A DNA stretch of 64,000 nt from assembly GCA_033439265.1 (NCBI GenBank), contig JAVTVX010000013.1:23952000-24015999 (forward strand), read 5' to 3'. The DNA comes from Dillenia suffruticosa (lineage: Eukaryota; Streptophyta; Magnoliopsida; Dilleniales; Dilleniaceae). The position numbers were made by a program, and so were the translations under genes. Under the pieces are notes generated by a model. The model ran no database searches and had not been told where the DNA came from. It saw nothing but the letters and a program-made list of their open reading frames with translations. This document shows positions 1 through 10,752 of the stretch, in pieces; the first letter of the stretch is position 1, and each line of letters starts with the position of its first letter.

Positions 1-2324
1 TAATAAGGAAAAATGGTGAAGGAAGAAAAAAAAAAGAAGTAAAAAAGAAGTAAAAAAGAAAAAGAAGAAAAAAAAAAGAAATAATAGCAAACTGATAATA
101 TGGAATCATAAAAAAGAGTGAAAAAAAGTGTGAAAGGTGGAAAAAAAGAGAAGTAAAATATTAAAAAAAAAAAAAGCAGAGGTGAAGGGTGGGAAAAAAA
201 AAAGAAACAAAAAAGAAAGTAAAAAAATGAATAGTAGCAAACCAGTAATAGTAAAACCCAAAAAAAGAGTAAAAAAAGGGTGGAGGGTAAAAAAAAGAAG
301 TAAAAAAAAAAACGAAAAAAAAAGGTGAAGGGTGAAAAAAAGAAACAAAAAAAGGAGAAAGAAACCAAAAAAAAAAAGAAAGAAAAAGGGAGCAGTCAGT
401 AACAAACTGTTCCCATCGGAGGTGGCAATCCCTCCCATCTCCTCTCCATTTGTTTCTTTATATATAGTTAAAAATGTTTAAAATTTAGATAAAATTAAGA
501 TTATAGAAAGAAATCCAAAAGAAATCCAAAAAAAAGTAAAGAAAAAAAAGAGAGAGAACAGTTATCTACTGTTTCCATCCGGGATGCTACTTCCTCCACC
601 TCCCCCTTCCCCTCCCCCTCTCCACTTGTTTCTTATCTTATAAAAAGAAAGAAAGAAATCTCCAAAAAAAGAAGGGAACAATGTGTCACTATTCCCATTT
701 GATGTGGCACGCCCTCACATACCCCTCCCCCTTCTCCGCTTGTTTTTTATCTTAGAATAAAAAAGAAAGAAACCCCGAAAAAAATAGAAAAAAGGGAGGG
801 AATAGTGTGCTATTGTTCCCATCCAACATGACACGCCCTCCCACACCCCTCCCCACTTGTTGCTTTCTATAAAAGTAAGATCATTATTATTATTTAAGAA
901 GATTAAGATAAGATATATATATATATCTACAAAAGATGTCATAGCAGTTTTATCTATCATGTAGAAATTCTCTAATTAGAAAAGCAGGTAGGGAATGGCT
1001 TGCCAGCGAACAAAAATTTATTTAGAAGTAATGTTTTAGACATTTTTTTGTAAAATTTCTTTTACAGATTTATAATCAATGCGTAATAACAATTTTTAAT
1101 TTAATAAATTATTTTGAAATTTTGTAATGTATAAAACAATTGACAAAATTTCTTTTTTTATGGTAAAATAGTTTTTCTAGGTTTGATTCCAGTGATCAGA
1201 AGTGTATTAGACTACGATTTCTTTGTTATCCTGGATTTGTTTCAAGATTTCTCCGTATCCTAAATCACTAACATCTGTTTCAATAATTTGAGGGAGGTTA
1301 GGATCGGCAATAGAAGACATGGAATTTCCAATATCTATTTTTTAATGAGTCAGACAGTTTTAATATATTCGTCTGTCTAAAATTTAGGGTTTTTCTTCAA
1401 TCTATTATGAAGAGATTGTGCAATTTTGTTGATATTTGAAAAAAAAAATCTAGAATATAGTTTAGACTTCCTATATATATATAGTGATGGGTGGAAAATA
1501 AAGTAAAAAAGAAATGAAGAAATAAAAAAAAAGAAGTAAAAAAAAAGGAACAGTAGTAAACCGATAACAGTAAAATTAAAAAAAAAAATAAATGAAAAAA
1601 AAAAAGCGTGAAGAGTGAAAAAAAAAAGAAAAAACCCAAAAAAAGTAAAAGAAAAAAGGGGAGGGTGAAGGGCGAAAAAAAGAAATAAAAAAGGGGAAAA
1701 AAAGAAAAAAAAAACCCAAAAAAAGGATTAAACAAATCCGAGATGACATTTCCTCTCGTTCCCCTCTCTCCACTAGCGAAGGGTGGGAGAAAAAAGTAAT
1801 AAAAAAAAAGAAACCCAAAAAAAAGAAGTAAAAAAAAAAAAGAAATAGTAGCAAACCGGTAACATAAAATCTAAAAAAAAATGAGTGAAAAAAAAGAAAG
1901 GTGAATGGTGAAAAAAAAGTTAAAAAAAAAAAGGGGAAGAAACCCAAAAAAAGTATAAGAAAAAAAGAAGGAACAATGAATGATGAAAAAAAGAAGGAAA
2001 AAATTGGTAAACATGTGAAATAAAGAAGTAAAAAAATGAATAGCAAATCGGTAATAGTGGAACAAAAAAAAGAGCGAAAAAAAAAAGGTGAAGGGTAAAA
2101 AAAAAAGAAAAAGAAATTCAAAAAAAATAAAAAAAAAGGAAGGGTAAAGGATTAAAAAAAAAAGAAGTAAAAAAAATGTTAAATTGGTGAAAAAAATAAG
2201 TGAAAAAAGGAATAGTAACAAACCTATAATCATGAAACAAAAAAAAAAAGGAGTGAAAAAAATAAAAGGTGAAAGGTGGAAAAAAAAAGGAAGTAAAAAA
2301 AAAAAGGAAGAAGAAAAAACCAAA

Positions 2325-2365
<41 letters not shown>

Positions 2366-2450
2366 GATAAACACCAGCTAACTGGTCACTGCCGAGGTGG
2401 GAAAGCCTCACACACCCTGTCTCCGTCTTGTTATTTTCTATAATAGTAAG
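1..2450. repeat. Polypurine (A/G) repeat cluster with recurrent degenerate units
   Basis: The + strand is almost pure A and G over long runs, broken by recurring short modules. Module A contains a core like 'agtagcaaaccggtaatag' followed by A-runs with 'gtgaaaaa' and 'ggtgaagggtg'. I see it near 85, 229, 1548, 1844, 2036 and 2208. Module B contains a short hairpin (arms like GGGAACAGT and ACTGTTCCC), then 'catccgaggtggc', a C/T-rich stretch and 'cttgtttctta'. It recurs near 388, 556, 674, 798, and in decayed form near 1730 and 2365. Long Phe-rich or Lys-rich frames here are artefacts of base composition. The origin is unknown; it could be a decayed satellite or a locally amplified element. 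Nothing gene-like is visible. Confidence 0.75.
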
Positions 2451-2889
2451 ACAATTAATTTTTTTTGTGAATAATTATTAAAATGTTGGTCCAATGACCT
2501 TGTTGGATTACAATGAGCCGTCCTTCGTGAGCTGACAAACCGGTCTGGCCCGGGTAATGGTATCGAGCACCCATTACCATTATCCTTATTGAAAAAATAG
2601 TAACTAATTTTTAATTACTGCTATCATATCTATTTATTAGGGTGATTTTATCACTATAAGCCGATCAAAATAATTATAAATTTATGAATATTCTATTCTA
2701 CCTATTTGTTCCTGATATGATCATCAAGACTGCAAGAAATTTATAAGATTCAACTCAAGTTCTAGTTGGACCAGTAATAAAAGTTCGAGTTAAAAGGTCT
2801 AAAAAAATACTAAATAACTTAATTCAGAGTATTTTATAATAAAAAATTGAAACTCAAATGAATGAAAAACCAAAAGGGGTCTCAATTAT
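2451..2889. other. AT-rich intergenic stretch, no gene seen
   Basis: This is AT-rich intergenic DNA between the polypurine cluster and the LTR remnant. A short GC-richer patch lies around 2515-2580. No open frame, RNA gene or clear repeat is recognised. Confidence 0.5.
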
Positions 2890-3486
2890 GTGCAAACCCA
2901 GTTGGAAGAATAAAATGCCCAAAACTATTCAAAACCAAGGGAGGACGAAAATAAAGAAAAATAGCAGCAGAATTTGGTCAAAATAGTTTGATTTATTTAG
3001 TTTCCTAATTTTTATTTTTTGTAACTTATATTTAGTTTCCTAATTTTTTATTATTTAGGGAGTTACTAAATTTTTAATTGTCAATTATATTTTTACCTTT
3101 AGGCTATAAATAGGTCATTATACATTGTGTAAAAAAAAATATTTTGGAGAGAATTAATAAAATTGTGAAGATTCTTCACACAGATTTTATTCTTTTGAGA
3201 ACTTTGAACTTATTCAAGATATGAGTTTTGTTTAGTTCTTTGACTTATCAATCTAGGTTTTGAACCATCTAAATTGTGGCGTCATTCATTCCATCTTTAT
3301 ACCAAGATTCTTGATCTAGTGAGAAACGGGTCTAAAGTCATATACCTTAGGTTCTTCCTCCTTTAGGGCAAGGGTTGAGGTTTTTAATTCCACCGATTCA
3401 AATAATTCGTTGGGACAATTTTTGTGTTAAATTAACTTGTTCGTGGGTTCTATAATTTTTATACCCAACAGGTTCATATCAGTTCC
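2890..3486 (+). mobile_element. Degenerate LTR-retrotransposon remnant (LTR 3' end plus primer-binding-site-like sequence)
   Basis: The segment reads like a Copia-type LTR. It has a TATA motif (TATAAATA, 3105-3112), then an 'aataaaattgtgaag' polyadenylation-like segment, and ends in 'acccaaca' at 3470. The following bases (3471-3486, ggttcatatcagttcc) resemble a damaged primer-binding site of the TGGTATCAGAGC class used by many plant LTR elements. No internal gag/pol coding follows, so this is a truncated or decayed remnant. The left border (about 2890) is a guess because no flanking duplication was found. Confidence 0.45.
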
Positions 3487-3762
3487 TCATTAACAAATTG
3501 CTACTGACATTTACACTTATTAGAAAGTTGAGTTTCATATGAGATAAAAATAAAATTGTTAATAATTTTTTACAATAATCCGACTTTTATTTATATGTTC
3601 CTCTAAAGTACATATTTTTCATACTAGATTGTTGTTAAGAAAAAATATCAAATATATCGAATTTTTCGATTATCATCTTACACTGAATTAGTAAAAATTA
3701 TTAATTTATAAAACAAAATCGCTAATGATCATAGATTGCAAGGTTAAAATGGGAATTTAAGT

Positions 3763-3840
3763 CCCCAATGGGACAATCTAGTGATATAAACCCTTCTCTC
3801 CCAATGATCTCAGATTCAAATTTTTGTAAATAAAAAAAAT
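3763..3840 (+). mobile_element. Short SINE-like retroposon (family 1) with target-site duplication
   Basis: A 78-bp insert begins with a tRNA-like A-box region (aatctagtgat), continues with a T/C-rich centre and a B-box-like 'agattcaaat', and ends in an A-rich tail (taaataaaaaaaa). It is flanked by near-identical 13-bp direct repeats: tgggaatttaagt at 3750-3762 and tgggaacttaagt at 3841-3853. Its body aligns by eye with the minus-strand insert at 59425-59512. A poly(A) tail with a target-site duplication is the hallmark of LINE-mobilised SINEs. The family name is not known to me. Confidence 0.6.
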
Positions 3841-3853
3841 TGGGAACTTAAGT

Positions 3854-4687
3854 AGACTAAAAAAAATAAAATTAAATTAACACGAGAAATGATTTTGGAG
3901 TCGGGAAAGAAAGGAAAAAAGAATATAATTTGTAGATAGAATATAGAGAAGAATAATATTAAAAGAGAAATGGACGGTGACGAGCAAAGCAGACTTCTAT
4001 TGATTGATGAGATGAATGGATTCAAGGCTCGAGATTGGAAGACTTAAGTGAAGTGAACGTATTACACACTGTAATCGAAAGGTTATGCATTTGAATATAA
4101 TTTGCAGAAATCGTTTGAAAAATACATTTAGAAGCTACAGAGGATTTGTGGGTTTTTGACAAATTTATCCTTTTTATAATTATATTTTAAATAAAATATT
4201 TTATAATAAATACAGACTCCGATAATCGAAATTTTCTTTGATAAGCATGTTATTGATTATTTTGAATTTATTTATACTATTTAAAATTTTAAATAATTAT
4301 TATTTTTTTATAAAATAATATGTAATAATTGTATTTAATTATTAATACCCGAAAATTCAATTAATGATAGCATAACAAACATGGGTAGCCCAAACATCCG
4401 ATGGAGAAAGGGGGGACACGAGTACTAGAATGCAAAGCCAATATTGATGACTGTTGGAATCGCATCAGGTGTGATCATCCTCACAGTGAAATCTCAACAA
4501 ACGCCAAAACTGTTCGTCCATAAGATCATCATCATCATCATCAATTTTCTCAAGAATTCAAACATTCCTGTCATGGCGTTCTGGAAAAGTCGGAATCGTC
4601 TTTCTCACGTCTCCTCCCCATAACAGTAACACTCTCCCTTAAGCCCTTCGCTTCAGACACAGAGAGAGAGAGAGAGAGAGAGAGAGC
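3854..4687 (+). promoter_or_regulatory. Upstream region and 5' leader of the clathrin light chain gene
   Basis: AT-rich DNA up to about 4380 becomes more GC-rich toward the gene. A (GA)n tract at about 4662-4687 lies directly against the ATG and is probably in the 5' leader. No TATA box can be assigned with confidence, and no other gene is seen. Confidence 0.4.
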
Positions 4688-6389
4688 ATGGCTTCTTCGA
4701 CTCCGTTCAGTGGCAGTAATTGCGATCGGTTGGGAGGAGAGTTCTCGCCGAAGATGAACGGGAAGTCGGAGGAGAGTTTCGCACTCAGAGAGTGGAGGAG
4801 GTGGGTTTCGCTGCCTGGCTTGCAGTTGTTGATTGTTGAACTTTTAGGAACTTCAGCTTACTTTTTGTTTTTTTTTTTTTTTTTTGGGTGATGGAAGTGT
4901 AGGCAAAACGCGATTAGGCTGGCAGAGAAGGAAAAGAGAGAGAAGGAGATGGTTAGGCTAATCGTTGCAGAAGCGGATGAGTACAAACTTGATTTCCACA
5001 GGAAATGCAAGCTTAACTCCGACACAAGGAAGGCCATTAACAGAGACAAACAGAAGGTTTGCCGTGTCTGCTTACCGCCTATTCCATTTTAAATGATGTT
5101 TTATATAAATATATATATGGTGAGAGAGAGAGAGAGAGAGAGGTTGCGTTTCGGAATAAATTTGTGCTTGTGATTGTGAATGTCTCCCGCCCTGCTCTGA
5201 CCTGCTAGGAGCAGATTTGAGATACGCAATTCTTGGGAATTCAATGTGATACGTCCTGATTGGCCCTATGTATATATGCACTGTTCATTTGAACCGATCA
5301 TTGGCCACCACAGTAGGTCTTGAAGTAAATCAAGGCTAAGCATTTTCGAATTATTCCCTTTGTTATCTAACAAAGACATAAGTTTGAAATGTGCTCCTGT
5401 TCAGGAGAGGTGTTATATATAGTTTTGACACGTTATTCGGATGTCCACCATTGGGCTGCCCGAGGTGAGATGCTGAGTTTTGAACTCTCACAAAATATGG
5501 AAAGGACTATGTCGTACTGCCCTGATTTTTGTCCTCCGACAGTCAAATCAGCACGAGTAAGGTAAGCAAGGATGTTGAAAGAGAGAGAAACCGGTAGTTT
5601 TAGAGAATGTACTTCTTCGTTGGCTGCTTCACTACTTCTCTCTTGCTCATGTTCTTTGATACTTTTGGAATGCCAACTCATTCTTTGCATGAGTATGGCT
5701 GTCTCTAGGGCTTTTCAATCATCTCTGAGGTAGTCATGTAATTTGCGTATTTGTCATCATCCTATGGGCTGCTTAGGCTCTGTGGCTTGACGCTCGCAAT
5801 CTAGATGTTCGACCAAGTTCGAGCCAGTACCCCTTGCTCGTGTTAAACTGGTTTAACAAATGCATAGAGTGATGTGCAACAAATGTGCGATTTACTCGTC
5901 TTTTTTTTAATTTGATCGACTGATATACGAATCTCGTTTGGCTAATTCAGTCTAAGCACTTGAAGCCCATTAAAGAATTAATTTTTTCAATTTTTTTTTT
6001 CATTTCCATGACTAAAGAAATAGAGTGTCCGAGGAGTTTGGTTTACCCATCCCTTTTTGACTCATGAGATATGTGATATGATGATTTGTATACCTATTTG
6101 GCAGCTATTTGTGGAGACCCGAGAGAAGTTCCACAGTGAAGCACACAAGAACTACTGGAGAGCAATAGCAGAGCTCGTCCCAAACGAAGTGCCAGCAATA
6201 GAAACGAGAGGGAAGAAGGAGAAAGAAAAAGAGGAGAAGCCGTCCATCTTGGTGATTCAAGGACCAAAGCCAGGGAAGCAAACAGAACTCTCAAGAATGC
6301 GCCAACTGCTTAGAAAGCTCAAGCATAACCCACCTCCCCACATGAACCCAACACCACCACCACCCACAAAACCCAACCATGCTACCTGA
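4688..6389 (+). CDS. CLC: Clathrin light chain
   Basis: Exons 4688-4800, 4903-5056 and 6105-6389 join in frame to a 183-residue protein. Exon 1 ends within the conserved LREWRRQNA junction. Exon 2 encodes the charged helical heavy-chain-binding segment ([20 protein letters not shown]). Exon 3 carries the plant signature [19 protein letters not shown] and the C-terminal [20 protein letters not shown] block with a Pro-rich tail. Light chains bind the clathrin heavy-chain hub and regulate coat assembly at the trans-Golgi and plasma membrane. Arabidopsis CLCs are roughly 260-340 residues, and nearly all the missing length here is the acidic N-terminal region. The ATG chosen is the first in frame, after a GA tract; an upstream exon was looked for and not found. 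The gene converges on the kinase gene, with 287 bp between the coding ends. Confidence 0.93.
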
Positions 6390-6676
6390 GTGTGCTGCTG
6401 ACCGGTTGCGGTTAAGTTTCAAAAATAGTATTGATTCTGAAGTTCCTATACCTATACCATGTATACACCTTCTATTGATAACTTCTGATTGCATTTGCCA
6501 CAAACCAAGTGTAATCTATTGAACTACGATATTTTCCTTTTTATTCAAATAATGTGCCAAAAAAATGAATTTAAAAGAGAGTGTAGAAAGCATATACAAA
6601 CTTTTGGTAAAAAACAATTAGAAGAATCAGAATAATAGAATCAATTAAGCATGAAAAACACCAAACTGGGGAAGCA

Positions 6677-9600
6677 TCACCTAGGAAGCATTTGTGAGAC
6701 ACTATCAAATTGGCTTGAAGTTACAGAGTCATCTACATTCTGCTTTCCTTTTAATGCTCGACTGGAAGATGTCTCCTGCGAACTACTGCCGGGAAAATGC
6801 TGAGGGGGATGCCATCCGTACAATCCTGGCTCCGTTAGAGCTGCTTCATTCAGGCTTACACTCTTGGACAGCATCTCCACCACTTGTTTCATGGAAGGTC
6901 GTTGATGCGAAGTTCCTTGGGTACAGAAAAGTGCAACCTTGATATAGCGCAAAACCGCATCCTCTGGAAAGTCTCTCAGCTCTGGATCAACAATATCAAG
7001 CAGCCGGCCTTCTTCCCTTAGTTTCCACGTCTGCAGTGCAAACATTTTTCAGTTAATGCATAAAGGCAGAATCTTGGGTCACCATAAAACTCAGAGTTCC
7101 TCCAAAGAAAGAGTTGCCAAAATGATATCCTACAACTAACTTAACTGATCGTCTCAGGGGTCCAAATAGAAGTGTTGGTTTCATACATTACAATCATAAC
7201 TGCATGTGGGGCCTACAAACTTCCTATATGGGCAAACCACCAATATAGATATTTAATGCCAAATTCAGTCGGCCACCTTAGTTGGTGATATTCAGAATAT
7301 GTCCCTCTACAGGCAATGAAATACTATCATGGTCTCTTTAGTCAATTGCTACATCAAGGAAAATCTGCTACCACTTGGTTAAATAATTGTTGCTAGAAAG
7401 TGCCTCTGACTGAGCAGAAACTGTAAGAGCTGTAACCCAACGCTCAAGCTCCTGCCATTTCAGGGTCTAGTAAGACTTAAGGTGAACCCAGACTTATCCT
7501 TAAACCCTGTTATCTCTAGGCCAAAATTAAGCCATCTTACCTTTACCACAGTAGGTGGTTTTTTGACCTCCTAATGATTTTATTATGCTCAATTGCTCAA
7601 CCTTGATAAGTTGCTCCAATCATACTATCCAAAGACTACTATGTTCGTAAGTCCCGATGAGCATTTTAGATATGGTGGTACATGCAATATTGTGTCTTGA
7701 TGATTGAAACAATAACTTACCCAAGCGACAAGAACCAGGAGTTCCTCTCCAAATGCTGCCTTACTGCTGCTTCTGCCACTAACTATTTCGAGAATAAGAA
7801 CCCCAAAACTGTAGACGTCAGCCTTCTTTGTGAGTTGGCCTAACAATGCATATTCGGGGGCAAGATATCCTCTGCAGGTGTAAACAAAAAAATTTAGGAC
7901 GCAAATATCAACATCTTTGTGCATAAACAAGCAAAGAGTAGGTCACTATAAGCCAAAGGAAAAAAGAAAAAGTTGACCAAGTCTGGGGTCAACATCATAG
8001 GCTTTGACTTGGTCAAATATCTAATTATAACATTGAAATCCAACTTCCATCCCCGCTTAGATGAAGAGTGTACAATAACCATGAAAAAGAATTTAAGTGG
8101 CACCTAGGCGGCAATTGCTTGACCTATTTTGCTCATTGGAACAAAAACACCTGTTGATCTTAACTTGATTCAGATAATATTTAGTTTGAACCTAAAGGGA
8201 ATCCTTAGAAGCACATATCAGATAAGAATTTCCCAGCATTTGCAGCAAAGATCTGCAGCCATGTCCCATCATCAACTGCTTTACAGAGAATCAATTAACC
8301 TCCAAATTTTCTGACTGCTTTAATATAGATAACAAAAGTAAGAAGTACCCAGAATGAAATCACACAGGACACGGGATTGAAAACACCCCAAACATAGTTC
8401 AAGTTAATCAAATATGTACCTAGCATATAGAAAAGCAAGATTGAAAAAACTAAAACAAAATTAAGGACTCATGCTTACTCTGTTCCTGCTACTCGTGTAC
8501 TAACATGAGTGACATTGTCTGGAAAAAGTTTAGCGAGCCCAAAATCTCCTATTTTAGGATGGAAATTGCCATCAAGAAGTATATTACTGGCCTTTATATC
8601 TCTGTGGACAATGTTGGGTTCAGCTTCCTCGTGAAGAAATGCAAGGCCTAAAGCAGTTCCCATGCATATGGCAGCTCTCCTAGGCCAATCAAAATCAGAG
8701 CGCCTACTTTTCGAACCTGAAATAGAAAGAAAAAGCCTTTGAATGATCAGAGATGCATCTAATGTAAGGCAAACAGGAATGAAGTTGTGCAAATGACAGT
8801 GAAAGGAGGTCTGAACCGATGTGAGAGATATTAGCCAAAACTGAGAGGACATGACAACAACCTCCACTCTTGTAGCTAAATATAATGTTAATAGCATTTA
8901 CAAAATCCAGACAGACATCATCATATTGTCAGTATTTTATGTAAGACTTCAAGATCATGAAAATTACCGAGTAAAGCACTTGCAATGCTGTTGTTCTCCA
9001 TATATTCATAAACGAGTATCCGATTGCTACCCTCAACACAACAACCAATGAGTTGAACCAAGTTAGGATGTTGGATGCTTGATATCATGTTCAACTCAGT
9101 TAAGAACTCATTTGTCCCTTGTTTAGATTCAGCAGAAAGTGATTTGATTGCAACTTGGGTCCCGTCTCTTAAGATTCCCTGAAATCAATAATGACAAAGC
9201 TGGTTATTGCAAGCACTGGAATATGGACATATGGGCATAGCACTTCTGAAGCAACTGTAAAGAGCCTTGAAACAAAATAGAGGTTGATGGTCAGACCCGA
9301 TAGACAACTCCAAAACCACCTCCCCCAATTTTATTTGATGGGTGAAAGTCTGCAGTTGCAGATCGTAGTGCATGGTATGAATACTGCCGTACATTGTTTG
9401 TGTTAATCCCTGATAAGGCACAAAACAAGATATCCTCAAGTGAAAACCTCCTGGGATGAAGCACTAATACAATGTAGAAAATCAAAACAACAAATTAATA
9501 TTCAGAAGATTCCAAAAAAGGAAATTTGCCTTATTTTTGCAATTTGCACGTGAACTGTTAAAGTTCTCCATATGGGAAGGTTAAAGTTCTCCATACGGGA

Positions 9601-10752
9601 ATTCGTATCTCAGTTGTTACCACTCCACTTGGTTTGCCCTTTCCCTTAACTTTGTTTCCTATTGAGCAAAGAATATCATCTTCCCTCTACATATCATTTT
9701 CTTGGTTTTCCATTTTTCTTTTTTTTTTGGGGGGGGGGAGTGGTTGGTAATAATAGAGTTGAGCCAAAGTATCAAAGGCATTGTTAGAACACTTGAAAAG
9801 ATTTAAAAATCAAGTATATAAGTCTCTACGTTTCTCTATTGCTGCACCGTTTAGTATGATATAAGGCAAATGAAAAGGCAAAACAAAGGGGCTGTGGACG
9901 GTGGTAATACTTTCCACTTTTTCCAGTAGCAACTTCCTTGGGCCATACACAACCTTTCTTTTCTCCAGATAGTTAGTTAGATATTTTTGTTTCTAAACGT
10001 TTTCTCAAATCATGGCAAAAGACAATAAACATTAACCCGCAAAGAAAGAGAAATGCAAATTTTCACTTTGAAGTTTTCATAAGGCCTTATAGAGAACAGA
10101 GCCATCAACAAGCTGAACCTCATAACTGTTCACTTGAACACACAGACACAGGCGCGCAGGCACACACACCCAAAATCCTCATGCTGAAACTTTCATTTTG
10201 AAACAGCTCATGGCATCAAATCCAAGCGAAACCCATGAACAAATCTTGATTAATTAGCCTAAGCAATTAGAATCACAATGCAAACTGTGCTGTTTGGGTC
10301 TATACCGGACTGAATTTGGTATTAGACTCAGTTTCTCTCAAAAGGAGTTTGGGTTTGCCCTCTTCCTAGCTGAAGTTGAACCCCCAAAAAGCCTAACACC
10401 AATCTTAAATAACCAATTAAGAAAACATGTATGTCATGTAGGGATCATACAAATGCAAACCAAGCAAAATGCAGATCCATCATTGATCATCTTTTCCTAG
10501 ACTATCTGATCCAAAAAGATGAAAAGATCATAGCAAATTACATGTTATGCTACCCAGAAAAAAAAAAAAAAAAAGCGCGCATCGGAAGTTCATTGGCAAC
10601 GCAATTCTGTCAAAAACCCAATAATACTAATTCCCAAAAAATTAAAAAAAAAAAAATTGCTTGAAATCATTGAAAAATTATGTACCTTCAACTTCCTGAA
10701 CTTCATTCCTCCCTTTACACAGAGCCCATATACCAAAACAGCTACAATTCAT
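6677..10752 (-). CDS. Receptor-like cytoplasmic Ser/Thr kinase (CRPK1/At1g16670-like)
   Basis: Six minus-strand exons (10752-10686, 9409-9297, 9178-8968, 8716-8479, 7871-7721, 7030-6677) give 377 residues. The protein starts MNCSCFGIW, with no signal peptide or transmembrane segment, and its two early cysteines could be lipidated. Visible kinase features are the Gly-rich loop GGGGFG (51-56), VAIK Lys72, HRD (168-170, an RD kinase), DFG (188-190) and APE (214-216). The C-terminal tail is Ser-rich. Family length is about 390 residues. Relatives include the cold-responsive kinase CRPK1 and At3g09010; the latter lies beside a BPP gene in Arabidopsis, as this kinase does here. Its substrate cannot be inferred. 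Intron 1 is about 1.3 kb and holds poly-A and G runs but nothing else recognisable. Confidence 0.92.

Noticed and set aside
106..2411. Phe-rich minus-strand and Lys-rich plus-strand frames up to 181 residues
   Set aside because: They are products of the A/G-only composition of the polypurine cluster, with homopolymer-like residues and no domain.
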